A stretch of DNA of 64,000 bases from the NCBI GenBank assembly GCA_033398695.1, contig CM065803.1:44755501-44819500 (forward strand), given 5' to 3'. Shown here piece by piece: positions 45,811-57,414 of this stretch. This stretch comes from Orobanche coerulescens. Lineage: Eukaryota; Streptophyta; Magnoliopsida; Lamiales; Orobanchaceae. Numbering within the stretch: position 1 is the first letter of the stretch; every line of letters begins with the position of its first letter. Below the pieces are notes generated by a model that saw nothing but the letters and a program-made list of their open reading frames with translations, did no database searches and had not been told where the DNA came from. A program made the translations under genes and the position numbers.

Positions 45811-45820
45811 AACTGGGGGG
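45811..45820 (+). other. Element G polypurine tract
   Basis: AACTGGGGGG. Element H begins five bases later, so the tract is separated from its LTR by 8 kb. Confidence 0.65.
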
Positions 45821-45825
45821 AAATT

Positions 45826-48482
45826 TGTAATATCCGCAATTTCGAATTTCGGTAATTTTCCTTTTTGGTGTATTTCTCGATCGTAGTGACCCTCGTGTAC
45901 CTTTCAGTGTGTCCTTCCTGTCAACTGTTGAACTGTATTCTCGTTATTGTTGTGCGGAACCGCCGTTTCGGGGTTGCCGTGGATCCATTTCGTGTTATTG
46001 GTTCCCAAATATTGATTCCTATCGTTTTATTCTCTTTTCGGATCATTTTTATCATTTTGGGACCCAAAAGGGGGTGTGGGCCGCGGCACAAGGTGTGTGC
46101 GCCGCGGCACACAAATTCCTTCAGTTGTTGGTCGAACAAACTGTACTGTGTGCCACGGCACACCCATCCGGTGCCGCGGCACAGTGCCATGCCAGTACCG
46201 CGGCACACTCGTGTGTCTTCTGCGACCTAAACCCAACTGCGGTGCGCACACGCGGCTATCTTGGCGGCACAATGCCGAAACCTGGGAGTAAATTTTTGGC
46301 CTGTGCCGCGGCACACAAAGCGGTCAACTGTGCAAACTTGTCCTTATTAGACGAAATCGGCCGTCTTCTTCTTCATTTCACTGCGCGAGAGAGAGAGAGA
46401 CCTAGGAGGGGAGAACTTCTCCAGCATTCTTCATCCGGGGGTCGATTTTCATCATTTCCCTTCGGTTGTGAGGCTCGGATAATCAATCTAACGCGTGTTC
46501 TACGGATCTTAGTACTTGAATCTTCAAAGGTAATATTTCTAGAACCCTATTTTCGATTAATTTGGGGGTTTTGGGTTTTTCTTCCGATCCGTTCCGTTTT
46601 GTTGGTGGATTCATGATGAATACGATTAATATTGTTAGTATCTTTAGCTTTCCTACGGATTCATGGATATTTTGCGGATTTTTACGGAATCGAGAGGATT
46701 TGGTTGTGGTCCGCCCTCGTTGTTATTTTTGTGCGAATATACATGAATCATAGGCGGGTTTCCGGGTGCATTCCATTTCCATAATCGTTTAGAAGTGGTC
46801 GTGATTGTGCTTTTCGAATCGTTAGGTTCATTTTCGTCGGTTCCTCGCGGTCGTGCTTGATTCTTCCGTTCCGTTCGTTGTCGTCTTCCTTTTCGTAAGC
46901 ATCGGGCGTTCCGAAGCTTCCCGGTTGAGCCGTATCCGTTCGTGGTTCAGTGCTCGTGGTATCGAGGCAAGTACCTTGCCCATACTTTTCTCGTTTTATG
47001 GATATGATGATCGGTGGTCGTCTGGATGTGTTTATTTGGTTATTTGAAATGAAGTTTCAAAAGATTTCGGTTTGGCCTCGTTAAAGGCTTTCTTTCAAAT
47101 GCGTGTGTGTTTTGTGAACGGCATGTTTTGGGAATTGATTATGATTTGATTATTTTGAACGTTGAAGGATTTGATGATGATACTCCTATTGTTTAAAGTT
47201 ATGGAATCGTGTATTCCGTATTTAATCTTGTTATTGTGTTTGGAAGAGTTTGATAATGGTGTCGAGTTAATGGCCATCTCTAGTGAGTATTCTTAATGAA
47301 CTTACATTCTTAGCATGTTAGTATTGCATGAGTAACGTGTGTGTGTGTATGCTCACTGCGGGTTAGATCCGACGGGGTCTCGGTAGGGCTCCACGAAGCT
47401 GTGGAACCGCGAGCTTGCTTTTAACCACTGTGGGTTAGATCCGACGGGGTCTCGGCAGGGATCCACGAAGCTGTGGGTCCGCGGTTAATTGTGGTGCATT
47501 TTACAAATGTGATTCGATATTGGCATTTCCGGAAATGAGTGCTTTTGAACGGTTTTCATGATTGCATGCATTGACTAAGTGTGTAAGAGGTAAGTTGTTC
47601 GTTTGGCCTACTTGGCTAGGATGGCTCTAGAGTATTTTGTTGTTTGTTTTAAATCCTTTATTTGTGGATTTTGATGTTGGGAGACGAACCTTGTGGTCGT
47701 TCTTGTGTACTGTGAGTTGATGAGATTTGGGGCTAAAATCCCAACATTTTTGTAAAAGTCATTTTACGGATTTGGGGCTAAAATCCCAACGGTTTGGTAA
47801 AGGTGATTTTACGGAAAGTAAACTTTTGGGGCGGTGACCCCTTTTGTCTTGTGGATTTTGAAAAGTAGGATTTGATAATCCTAAATGGTTTTCTATTAAA
47901 ACTCTCGATGGCATTCTAAACCGTCTTATAAATTATTTCCATTGATTTATGGTATTTCGATTTTGAAATGTTTTCTCAAACTCTTGCCTCGGGAAGTACT
48001 TTTCGTTTCGTTTGGATCTTTGAGGATCCTTGGTTATTATTCGTGGAATGTGAATTGTATGGCTCGTATTTGCACTTTGTTCTTGCACTAGCAAAACGGT
48101 GGAGTTTGCTAACCCCAGTATTCGGGGGTGGATGTCTATTTTGCATTCGGGTTTTGGAGCATAACACGGAGTGCACGAAGGATGATGAAAGATGAACGAT
48201 ACTAATCACACGAGGATCCGTTGATGTCGTAATGGTCTAATTGTATTTTCTTTTCCGCTGCAGTATCTTTTCCCCGTGGTACGGGAGTTTATTGTACTTT
48301 GACCACTGCGTGGGTATATGTTGGAATTGAGTTGTATATTTTATTGAAAGACCAAATCGGTCTACTGAGTCATTTAGCCTTGAAGGCATTGTCGAGACGT
48401 TAATTGTTGTTACCAGCCTGGTAGATCTTCGAGGAGAGGGTCTACGGCGTGTAATATCCCTGAGTGGATTGGGGGTGTTACA
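45826..48482 (+). repeat. Element H 5' LTR
   Basis: 2657 bp. The palindrome array is at 46077-46315, with no clear TATA box after it. Two direct repeats of about 72 bp lie at 47356-47490 (GATCCGACGGGGTCTCGG) and two of about 46 bp at 47730-47815 (TTTGGGGCTAAAATCCCAAC). All ORFs here recur in the other LTR and look like shadows. Confidence 0.87.
46077..46315. promoter_or_regulatory. Palindrome array GTGCCGCGGCAC in H LTR
   Basis: CCGCGG centres start at 46081, 46102, 46153 (CCACGG), 46174, 46198 and 46306. Spacings of 21, 21 and 24 bp recur. The 3' LTR has the same array at 51361-51640 with more mutated copies. Confidence 0.65.
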
Positions 48483-51107
48483 TAAATGGTATCAGAGCTT
48501 AGGTTGAGGAAACCTAGGCTGTCGGGTCAAGTCGTGTTGTTTGAGTCTTGTTTCGTCGGATTTTATCTGACTGAGTCGTGTCGCGACGCGTCGTTTGAGT
48601 TGTTGGTCGTGGTTAGTATCGTGGGGCGATCATCATCATCGTGCGACCTGTGGAAGTAATTCTCCCTTCTTTGTGTTGTGCCTCGTGTGACACGAGCTAT
48701 TTTTATGATTATTTGTTAAGTGATGGAATCCTTATGTGGATTTTGATTTCACGATATGTATTTAATCGACTCTCGTATTTGATTTATACGAGGAGTGTAA
48801 ATCGCTTGTGATGTCTTTTATTGTTGTTTTTGTCCGTTCTTTGATGATTTTCGAATCGATTTGCACGTTTCACAAGTTCTCTTGTGGAAGCTTTGTGCTT
48901 ATACACGTTCGACTTGTTCACTAGCCAGTGCGGTAGGGTCTTTAGAGGCCTCGAATGGGGCCAGTGGTTTTGTTCTAAATGTGGTTATTTGACTCTAATA
49001 TTTTGTTCTTATGAGGAGTAGTGTTGCTGGATTGTGCATATTCAACTGTATTTCTTTTATCCGCTGCGTGAGTTCTTTTGTAATGACTTTCGGTATTTTA
49101 CCGACCGAATTTTATTTCGATAACCGCTTCCCTTAACCGAGTTTTTGGCATTATGGCCTTGACCGCTTTGACGAAATTCTTATGACGGTATTTAGTATTT
49201 TGTAAATTGCTTTCGTGAGTTTTTGAAATATTACCGTCATCAGCCTTTTTGGCATTTTTGTAAATGGTTTTTAGCCTGGGGTTCCGATGCGGGACCCACA
49301 GCACTATGATGTTCCGTGTGATTACCTGAAATTTTTGGGCATTCTAGCCTTTTTGGCATCGTCCTTTTTGGCATTGAATTATTTTCGAAAACTTGAGTAC
49401 CTTAGAAATAAATTTCGAGACATATTTTTTTTCAAATGAGTTATTTCCTTGTGGTACATCCAGGTGCCACAATATATTCCAAAATTTTTCTGCCTCGAGG
49501 ACCAAAATGTTTTGGGATATTTTCAATGTTTTAGAAACACTTTTATTTAGACCCGAGGGTCGAATATTCTGGAAGTTTTCACAAAGAGAAAGTGTCCTCA
49601 ATTTTTTATCAAATGCGAAACGGTTCTCCAAAGTCTCGATAACGATGTTTCAAGTTTGTACTTTTTGAAGGGTGATACTCAAGATCAATCGGTGTTCTTC
49701 TAAATTATTTTCAAAATGAGGTTTTCGTTTTTTTTTAAAACCTATCCATTCCCGTTTGAGGGAAATTTGGTATATATGTATGATGTTCGCGTTGTCATTT
49801 TGATGTTTGCTTCCGAGTATGACCGAATTGGCGGTGTGAGCGTTGAGTCGTTTTCCACACATTTGTTGTGTTAGCCCCTTGTGAGAGGTGGGATGTTGGT
49901 GTTGAATATTGTCGCCTCGTTGTGATTTCTGCGTTGTCGCGCATGTGCGAGCTGTTAGAGCTTGGGTTGGTATGGCCGCGTACATCGGTGATCGTTCCGT
50001 TATGTGTCGGTTGTTTAATGTCTTGTCACCTTGCTCCTGTTTTTGTGAATTTCGTGGATGAGGTCGGAGGTAATACCTGAACTATTTTGACTTCCGTATC
50101 TTCTCTTTCTCCAGTCTATCGATTCGCTCATGTTCGTTGATACTTTATGAACTTGTTCTGTATTTCGGTTTCATCGTCCGAACGAACTGCGATCTTGTTA
50201 TGGGTCGATCTGGTTATCGCCGTGACTCTTGGGGTTCGGTTCGACTCTTGTGAACCTTGTTCGGGAGTGACATCATCTGGTTCTATTAGTTCTTTTATTC
50301 GAAGTGGATCGGATTTGGAACTCTTGTGTTTTCGACTTTGTCGACTCATCATGTTCATTGACATTTTTTGAGCTTGTCCTGCCCCTTGCTTTTGTTGATC
50401 GAACGAGGGTGGTATTATTTCGGAATTACTCGTTCGGCGTTGTGACCTTTCAATCGTTATTCCCTTTCCTGTGGATCTTATGCGAGTGTGCATCTTGTTG
50501 TTTTCACCGGATCATGTTTTATCTTGAGTCGAGATGTGAACCTCGGAGTTTTCGGTTGAACCTTATTGTTCTTCGTGATCCGAACATGATCGTTCGATTT
50601 TTGTTGTCTCGATCTTTGTGGTTCGATCGTTTGATTGTTCGGTTTTGTTGATCTCGTTTCGTGATTGTTGAACATTCAGACTCCTTCGAAATTTCCTTAA
50701 GTTCGGGAAATTAGTCTCGTTTTCAATATTCCAACCCTTGGGCGGTGGAATTCCGTATTTGTTCAGCGTGTGGCTCATGTTTTGATTGATATACCGTTGG
50801 GTTGGTCAATCGTATCGATTTTCGTGGGTTGTGTTTTGTGATTGTTCGGATAATCGACTTGATTGTGTTATCTGTTTGATGACACTTGTCACTTGTTGAT
50901 TTTATTATGTCTCTACCGGTGGCATTGTGTTGGTCGTCCTGGAGCGTGTTTTCACGCCGTTTATTCCTTTGCGTTGCTTGTAACGTTTCGCTGATGGGCG
51001 TAAGTTACGCATTTCTTGTGTTTCTCGTTGAGTTTTCCTGGAGGGGATATTGCTTCTCCCTACTTGTTTTAAGTTTCGGGACGAAACTTCTTTTAAGGAG
51101 GGTAGAA
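48483..51107 (+). other. Element H interior, no recognisable genes
   Basis: The iMet site TGGTATCAGAGC is at 48487-48498. A stretch at about 48922-48967 resembles the direct repeat in D's LTR. ORFs of up to 121 residues on either strand have no domain I recognise and no consistent codon pattern. The last 40 bp keep the end of a Tekay pol frame and the polypurine tract TTTTAAGGAGGGTAGAA (51091-51107). Confidence 0.6.
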
Positions 51108-53801
51108 TGTAATATCCGCAATTTCGAATTTCGGTAATTTTCCTTTTTGGTGTATTTCTCGATCGTAGTGACCCTCGTGTACCTTTCAGTGTGTCCTTCC
51201 TGTCAACTGTTGAACTGTATTCTCGTTATTGTTGTGCGGAACCGCCGTTTCGGGGTTGCCGTGGATCCATTTCGTGTTATTGGTTCCCAAATATTGATTC
51301 CTATCGTTTTATTCTCTTTTCGGATCATTTTTATCATTTTGGGACCCAAAAGAGGGTGTGGGCCGCGGCACAAGGTGTGTGCGCCGCGGCACACAAATTC
51401 CTTCAGTTGTTGGTCGAACAAACTGTACTGTGTGCCGCGTCACACCCATCCGGTGCCACGGCACAGTGCCATGCAGCGGCACACTGTCCGTGCGCGGCAC
51501 ACTCGTGTGTCTTCTGCGACCTAAACCCAGTATGCGGGTGCGCGGCTGCGCGGTATCCGCGGCACAATGCCGAAACACAGGAGTAAATTTTGGCACATTC
51601 GCGGCACACCTAAGCCGTGCCGCGGCACACAAAGCGGCCATCTGTGCAAACTTGTCCTTATTAGACGAAATCGGCCGTCTTCTTCTTCATTTCACTGCTT
51701 GAGAGAGAGAGACCTAGGAGGAGAACTTCTCCGGCATTCTTCATCCGGGGGTCGATTTTCATCATTTCCCTTCGGTTGTGAGGCTTGGATAATCAATCTA
51801 ACGCGTGTTCTACGGATCTTAGTACTTGAATCTTCAAAGGTAATATTTCTAGAACCCTATTTTCGATTAATTTGGGGGTTTTGGGTTTTTCTTCCGATCC
51901 GTTCCGTTTTGTTGGTGGATTCATGATGAATACGATTAATATTGTTAGTATCTTTAGCTTTCCTACGGATTCATGGATATTTTGCGGATTTTTACGGAAT
52001 CGAGAGGGTTTGGTTGTGGTCCGCCCTCGTTGTTATTTTTGTGCGAATATACATGAATCATAGGCGGGTTTCCGGGTGTATTCCATTTCCATAATCGTTT
52101 AGAAGTGGTCGTGATTGTGCTTTTCGAATCGTTAGGTTCATTTTCGTCGGTTCCTCGCGGTCGTGCTTGATTCTTCCGTTCCGTTCGTTGTCGTCTTCCT
52201 TTTCGTTAGCATCGGGCGTTCCGAAGCTTCCCGGTTGAGCCGTATCCATTCGTGGTTCAGTGCTCGTGGTATCGAGGCAAGTACCTTGCCCATACTTTTC
52301 TCGTTTTATGGATATGATGATCGGTGGTCGTCTGGATGTGTTTATTTGGTTATTTGAAATGAAGTTTCAAAAGATTTCGGTTTGGCCTCGTTAAAGGCTT
52401 TCTTTCAAATGCGTGTGTGTTTTGTGAACGGCATGTTTTGGGAATTGATTATGATTTGATTATTTTGAACGTTGAAGGATTTGATGATGATACTCCTATT
52501 GTTTAAAGTTATGGAATCGTGTATTCCGTATTTAATCTTGTTATTGTGTTTGGAAGAGTTTGATAATGGTGTCGAGTTAATGGCCATCTCTAGTGAGTAT
52601 TCTTAATGAACTTACATTCTTAGCATGTTAGTATTGCATGAGTAACGTGTGTGTGTGTATGCTCACTGTGGGTTAGACCCGACGGGGTCTCGGTAGGGCT
52701 CCACGAAGCTGTGGAACCGCGAGCTTGCTTTTAACCACTGTGGGTTAGATCCGACGGGGTCTCGGCAGGGATCCACGAAGCTGTGGGTCCGCGGTTAATT
52801 GTGGTGCATTTTACAAATGTGATTCGATATTGACATTTCCGGAAATGAGTGCTTTTGAACGGTTTTCATGATTGCATGCATTGACTAAGTGTGTAAGAGG
52901 TAAGTTGTTCATTTGGCCTACTTGGCTAGGATGGCTCTAGAGTATTTTGTTGTTTGTTTTAAATCCTTTATTTGTGGATTTTGATGTTGGGAGACGAACC
53001 TTGTGGTCGTTCTTGTATACTGTGAGTTGATGAGATTTGGGGCTAAAATCCCAACATTTTTGTAAAAGTCATTTTACGGATTTGGGGCTAAAATCCCAAC
53101 GGTTTGGTAAAGGTGATTTTACGGAAAGTAAACTTTTGGGGCGGTGACCCCTTTTGTCTTGTGGATTTTGAAAAGTAGGATTTGATAATCCTAAATGGTT
53201 TCTATTAAAACTCTCGATGGCATTCTAAACCGTCTTATAAATTATTTCCATTGATTTATGGTATTTCGATTTTGAAATGTTTTCTCAAACTCTTGCCTCG
53301 GGAAGTACTTTTCGTTTCGTTTGGATCTTTGAGGATCCTTGGTTATTGTTATTCGTGGAATGTGAATTGTATGGCTCGTATTTGCACTTTGTTCTTGCAC
53401 TAGCAAAACAGTGGAGTTTTGCTAACCCCCGAGTATTCGGGGGGTGGATGTCTATTTTTGCATTCAGGTTTTGGAGCATAACACAGGGTCGGCACGAAGG
53501 ATGATGAAAGATGAACGATACTAATCACACGAGGATCCGTTGATGTCGTAATGGTCTAATTGTATTTTCTTTTCCGCTGCAGTATCTTTTCCCCGTGGTA
53601 CGGGAGTTTATTGTACTTTGACCACTGCGTGGGTATATGTTGGAATTGAGTTGTATATTTTATTGAAAGACCAAATCGGTCTACTGAGTCATTTAGCCTT
53701 GAAGGCATTGTCGAGACGTTAATTGTTGTTACCAGTCTGGTAGATCTTCGAGGAGAGGGTCTACGGCGTGTAATATCCCTGAGTGGATTGGGGGTGTTAC
53801 A
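51108..53801 (+). repeat. Element H 3' LTR
   Basis: 2694 bp, the pair of 45826-48482. Differences are concentrated in the palindrome array (51361-51640) and a few short indels near 53345-53490. Confidence 0.87.
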
Positions 53802-53805
53802 CAAT

Positions 53806-54899
53806 TGTTGTGTCGTGATTAACACATCTCGACGGCGATCGTCAAAGGGGCCGAGCGACCGAGTCAGCGTCAAATGAATCAAGGCAACTTGACAAATGAA
53901 AGACTCCAGACCGAGTTCAGGTACTGAGCGATCGACGTCCGGGGCGACCGACTCTTGACACCTAGCGATCGACTCTGGTGTCCGATCAAGGACGACCGTC
54001 CTATACCACGTATAAGGCCATCATCCGTCGTATCTACCAAGACCAGATCTCAGAGTAAAGGTCCACATGCAGATCGGGAAAAGGCGCCGTAGGAAAAGGC
54101 CTTTGACTCCAGCCCATCAACAACTGTCGGCGGCAAGGACAAACCTCACCTACCGACAGACCCGCCGAAAGGTCCAAGGTGGACCCCCCAAGACAACGAC
54201 ATGAGGCACATGGCATTCTCACTGGTTCGCACAGCTGTCTGTCAGTAGTAGCCGCGGACTCTAAGAAGACCAACCCATGCGCTAAAGACGCTCGCCGCTT
54301 ATTATAATACAAGAAAGGCAATCGTCCACTCGGGATCAAGACATCCCAGCTACCTCCTCTCCTATAAATAGAAGACTTCCAGCATTTGGAAAGGGCCTTC
54401 TGCTTCTCTCCCGGATTTTCTCTTGACTCTATCTAGGATTTCTCTCTCAGGACCTCTTAACCAAAAGACGGTCGGCAGAAACGAAAACTCCCTACAGTTC
54501 AGAAGTTCCTTTAAGAAGTTCACAAGTTCAGAAACTACTTCCATACGAGAGTTCAGCTAATTCACATAGTGAGAGACCGCCGATTTCTCACAGTCGGCAC
54601 AGCACTCCACCGTTGTTACAAGAACTCATAGAGCATCAACTCTGGTTCTTCCGGCAATCTTCAGCACTCAAGAGCTAAGATAACTAGGGTCTTTACACTC
54701 ATTGTAATTGTACTCTAACATTAATATTTGTACTCCCAAGTATTCGTATTAATAATATCTCGCGAGAGCATTAAAGTCCGGGACGAACAACCCCGGCAAA
54801 TCTTGTGTTATTTACTTCCCTACAGACGTGCTCTCGCATTTTGTTTGTTACTCATCCATTCCAGCATATCATCTCCGGATAATATTTTGGGTAACAACA
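53806..54899 (+). repeat. Element G 3' LTR
   Basis: 1094 bp. TATA box at 54363-54370. Its first base is also the last base of H's target duplication, so H inserted across the LTR edge. Confidence 0.87.
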
Positions 54900-55388
54900 G
54901 GTATTCCAGAAGAATATCCACGAGAAATGATATACTTGGAAAGAAGTCCCCGCCTCCATTTGGACTCTATTTTAACCAGGTTTAAGGTAAATTTTATAGA
55001 AGTTTAACATTCTTTGGAAATTTGTAAAACTCTTGAAAATTGAAAGTGAGAAATTTTGAAATTGCTGAAATTGATCTCCTTGCCCGAACGTGTCTTAATT
55101 AAGGTATGTTTGTTATTCATATAGCATGGAGTGTCCGTATTTTATGTCTGGGGAGGTAGCTCCAGTATTTATCAGACCGTGTATTTTATGTCTATATAGG
55201 CTGTACCCACAGTATATAGGTACCCAGTATATATTAGACCGGTATTATATGTTTGGGCACGCGTCTGGATAGTGACGGTGTATGTTGTAAGTTATATTTT
55301 TGGGATAGTCCTTTTTGGGGGAGATGCTGCTAAATTCTTTTCTCGAATTGGAATCTAAGTTTTTTCCCCACAGAAACATTGTTGGTGG
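54900..55388. other. Unassigned sequence between G and I
   Basis: About 490 bp. After the GGTAT duplicate it has AT-rich sequence with repeated words such as TCCGTATTTTATGTCTGGGG and GTATTTTATGTCTATATAGG, then GTACCCACAGTATATAGGTA. It may be part of another LTR. I find no coding domain and no partner elsewhere in the window. Confidence 0.4.
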
Positions 55389-57400
55389 TGTTGGGATTCG
55401 GTGCCTAAAAGGAAGGCCCAGCGGAAGTGGTAAAACGAAAAATTAATTCGATCCGAATCCCTACGAGGATCGATCGAGCTACGTATATACGAATATATAT
55501 AAACGAATTCAACAAGAGATATAGAAACTCACTCTTGTAGTCCATTGATTAGATGGAATCCTTTTCTTGAGCTATTCCCCAAGCTTTACTTGAATTCTCT
55601 ACGAACGAAGCCCTCCAAGCACTTGAACGATCCAACGCCGAAATACCGCGCCTCTACTTGTCACGCGCCGGAAAAACGAACGGAATGACAACACCCGATT
55701 AACCTCTAAGGTTACGGCTAGAATCAAGTGTTGAAGCTTTGTATATTAAGATTATTACACTCTAAGTGTTTTAATCTTACTCTCTCTTTATATCTTGATA
55801 TTTTCTCTAAGAAAAATCAAGAACTAAGTTGATGAAGAAGATGACTATGAAGAAGAACTCCTTTCTCACTTTCTCTCACTACAACTCATGTAACGAATCA
55901 TGTGTGTTGAATGAGAGATCAAAGTCCTCTTCTTATGCATTTTCAACTCACAAGAATACAACTCATGCAATGAGAATTTAACCCCACCATATAATGTATA
56001 TGATACTTGTCCCCTCAACACATGATATTCAAAACATCATGATATGGACAAGTCAATACATACACATGTATATTAGTGGGGGGCTATGAGGATGAAACGG
56101 ACGAGTTTAGTTCGTTTCGGACTCCCGAGAGTCCAAACATATAAACTCCGATTCCGTTTCGATGTATTTATATCGATTAATTAATCTAATTAAGTAAACA
56201 TATCAAATACAAAATAATATAATTAATTTCTCCAAGAAATAATTATATTCATGAATTAAATTAATCACCCAGTAATTTATTTATTTCATTAGGCCGTAAA
56301 TCAATTTATCCAATAAATCAATTTAAACATCCAATGTCCCAAAATTAGATATCCAATATCTAATATTCATAATGAGAGAATTAGCTTGATTCATTCCGTC
56401 GTCAATCCTATTGCGCGGCTCGGTAGGTCCGTCTCAGTCAGCAATGGGAGGAACCAAAGAGTAGTAGCACCACCTAGCCAGCGTGGCAGCCTACACCGTA
56501 CCCCAACTGAGAACGAATGATTGGGATCATTCAAGAACCATTCTGTCGTGAATACCAGTATACGTATAAACCCTTCTTTCAAATGTACCGATCAAGTTAT
56601 AGGGTCACGGTCAGTCAAACCCTATCTGTACTTGACGCTATGCATGCGTTAATGCAAATCGAGATCATTGAGCTCTCGTATATCCAATACAACTAGCTCC
56701 AATGCTTTGGCCAAAGACTTATGATCTCATCTGCCAATAACCACATAAGACATATAACCCGCTCACTAACGGGAGAAAATATTCTATCTTGGTATTCAGT
56801 ATGACCTGCTACTTGCACGTTAAGATGCACGTCGAGGTTGACCCCCACCTCCTGGTTTATAGGGTCGAACTACTCTAATAAAAATCTTAACGTCACAAGC
56901 ACATCCCTACTAAATTCTCAAGTCGAAGGTTCACGAATACCTATCACAACCTTTCGATTCCGTCATTGACTGTCCCGAAGTGAAATCCGTGTGACAAATC
57001 GAGGGTGAGTCGGTTCGAGTATACTAATCCAATTAGCATACCTATAACGTGTGCTCCCACTAACCATTAGTGTTCGACAGGCACTCTCCATGTCAAAGAA
57101 CACGTCATACAAGTCTTCACATAAACTTAACGCCCAGTCAAATTTCATCGACTTGCGAACGATTAAGTATTTGAGCTATAAACCTTTACAGTGCCGACCC
57201 CCTTATCAAATAAGGAGTGGAACGTTTTGCTCTCAAATACACGGACTAGTTTCTATATGTATATTTATGAGTTAGGAATGCCAGTAACTACCAGTAAATA
57301 AAGAAACATCAATTGCCTTATATTAATAATTTACATAATTACAAGTACAATGCCCTCACTCAACATCCTCTGAGTGGCATTCGAGGGCATACTCCTAATA
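55389..57400 (-). repeat. Element I 3' LTR
   Basis: 2012 bp. On the plus strand it runs from TGTTGGGATTCGG to GGCATACTCCTAATA, the reverse complement of F's LTR with a changed end. The minus-strand TATA box is at 56165-56172. The minus-strand polypurine tract AAGTGGGAGAT follows at 57401-57411. Confidence 0.83.
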
Positions 57401-57414
57401 ATCTCCCACTTGCA

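Larger units (their letters stand above)
45826..53801 (+). mobile_element. Element H: coding-poor Tekay derivative (LARD type) with 2.7-kb LTRs
   Basis: LTRs are 45826-48482 and 51108-53801, from TGTAATATCCGC to GGGGGTGTTACA. The TSD is AAATT at 45821-45825 and CAATT at 53802-53806, one base apart. The interior of 2625 bp has an iMet primer binding site and a polypurine tract but no gag or pol. Its last bases, AAGTTTCGGGACGAAACTTC, match the end of E's pol (SFGTK), so H derives from a Tekay-type element. The LTRs are nearly identical outside the palindrome array, so this is one of the younger insertions. Confidence 0.87.
41984..54899 (+). mobile_element. Element G: non-autonomous Tat-like gypsy element, split by H
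   Basis: LTRs are 41984-43080 and 53806-54899, from TGTTGTGTCG to GGGTAACAACA. The TSD GGTAT lies at 41979-41983 and 54900-54904. The interior holds the primer binding site, gag and spacer repeats, then the polypurine tract; pol is absent, and so is the antisense gene found in A. Element H is inserted at the polypurine tract/3' LTR junction. Confidence 0.88.

Noticed and set aside
45865..46753. ORFs of up to 235 residues in H LTR
   Set aside because: Overlapping frames on both strands over a palindrome array; positions shift between the two LTR copies by indels.
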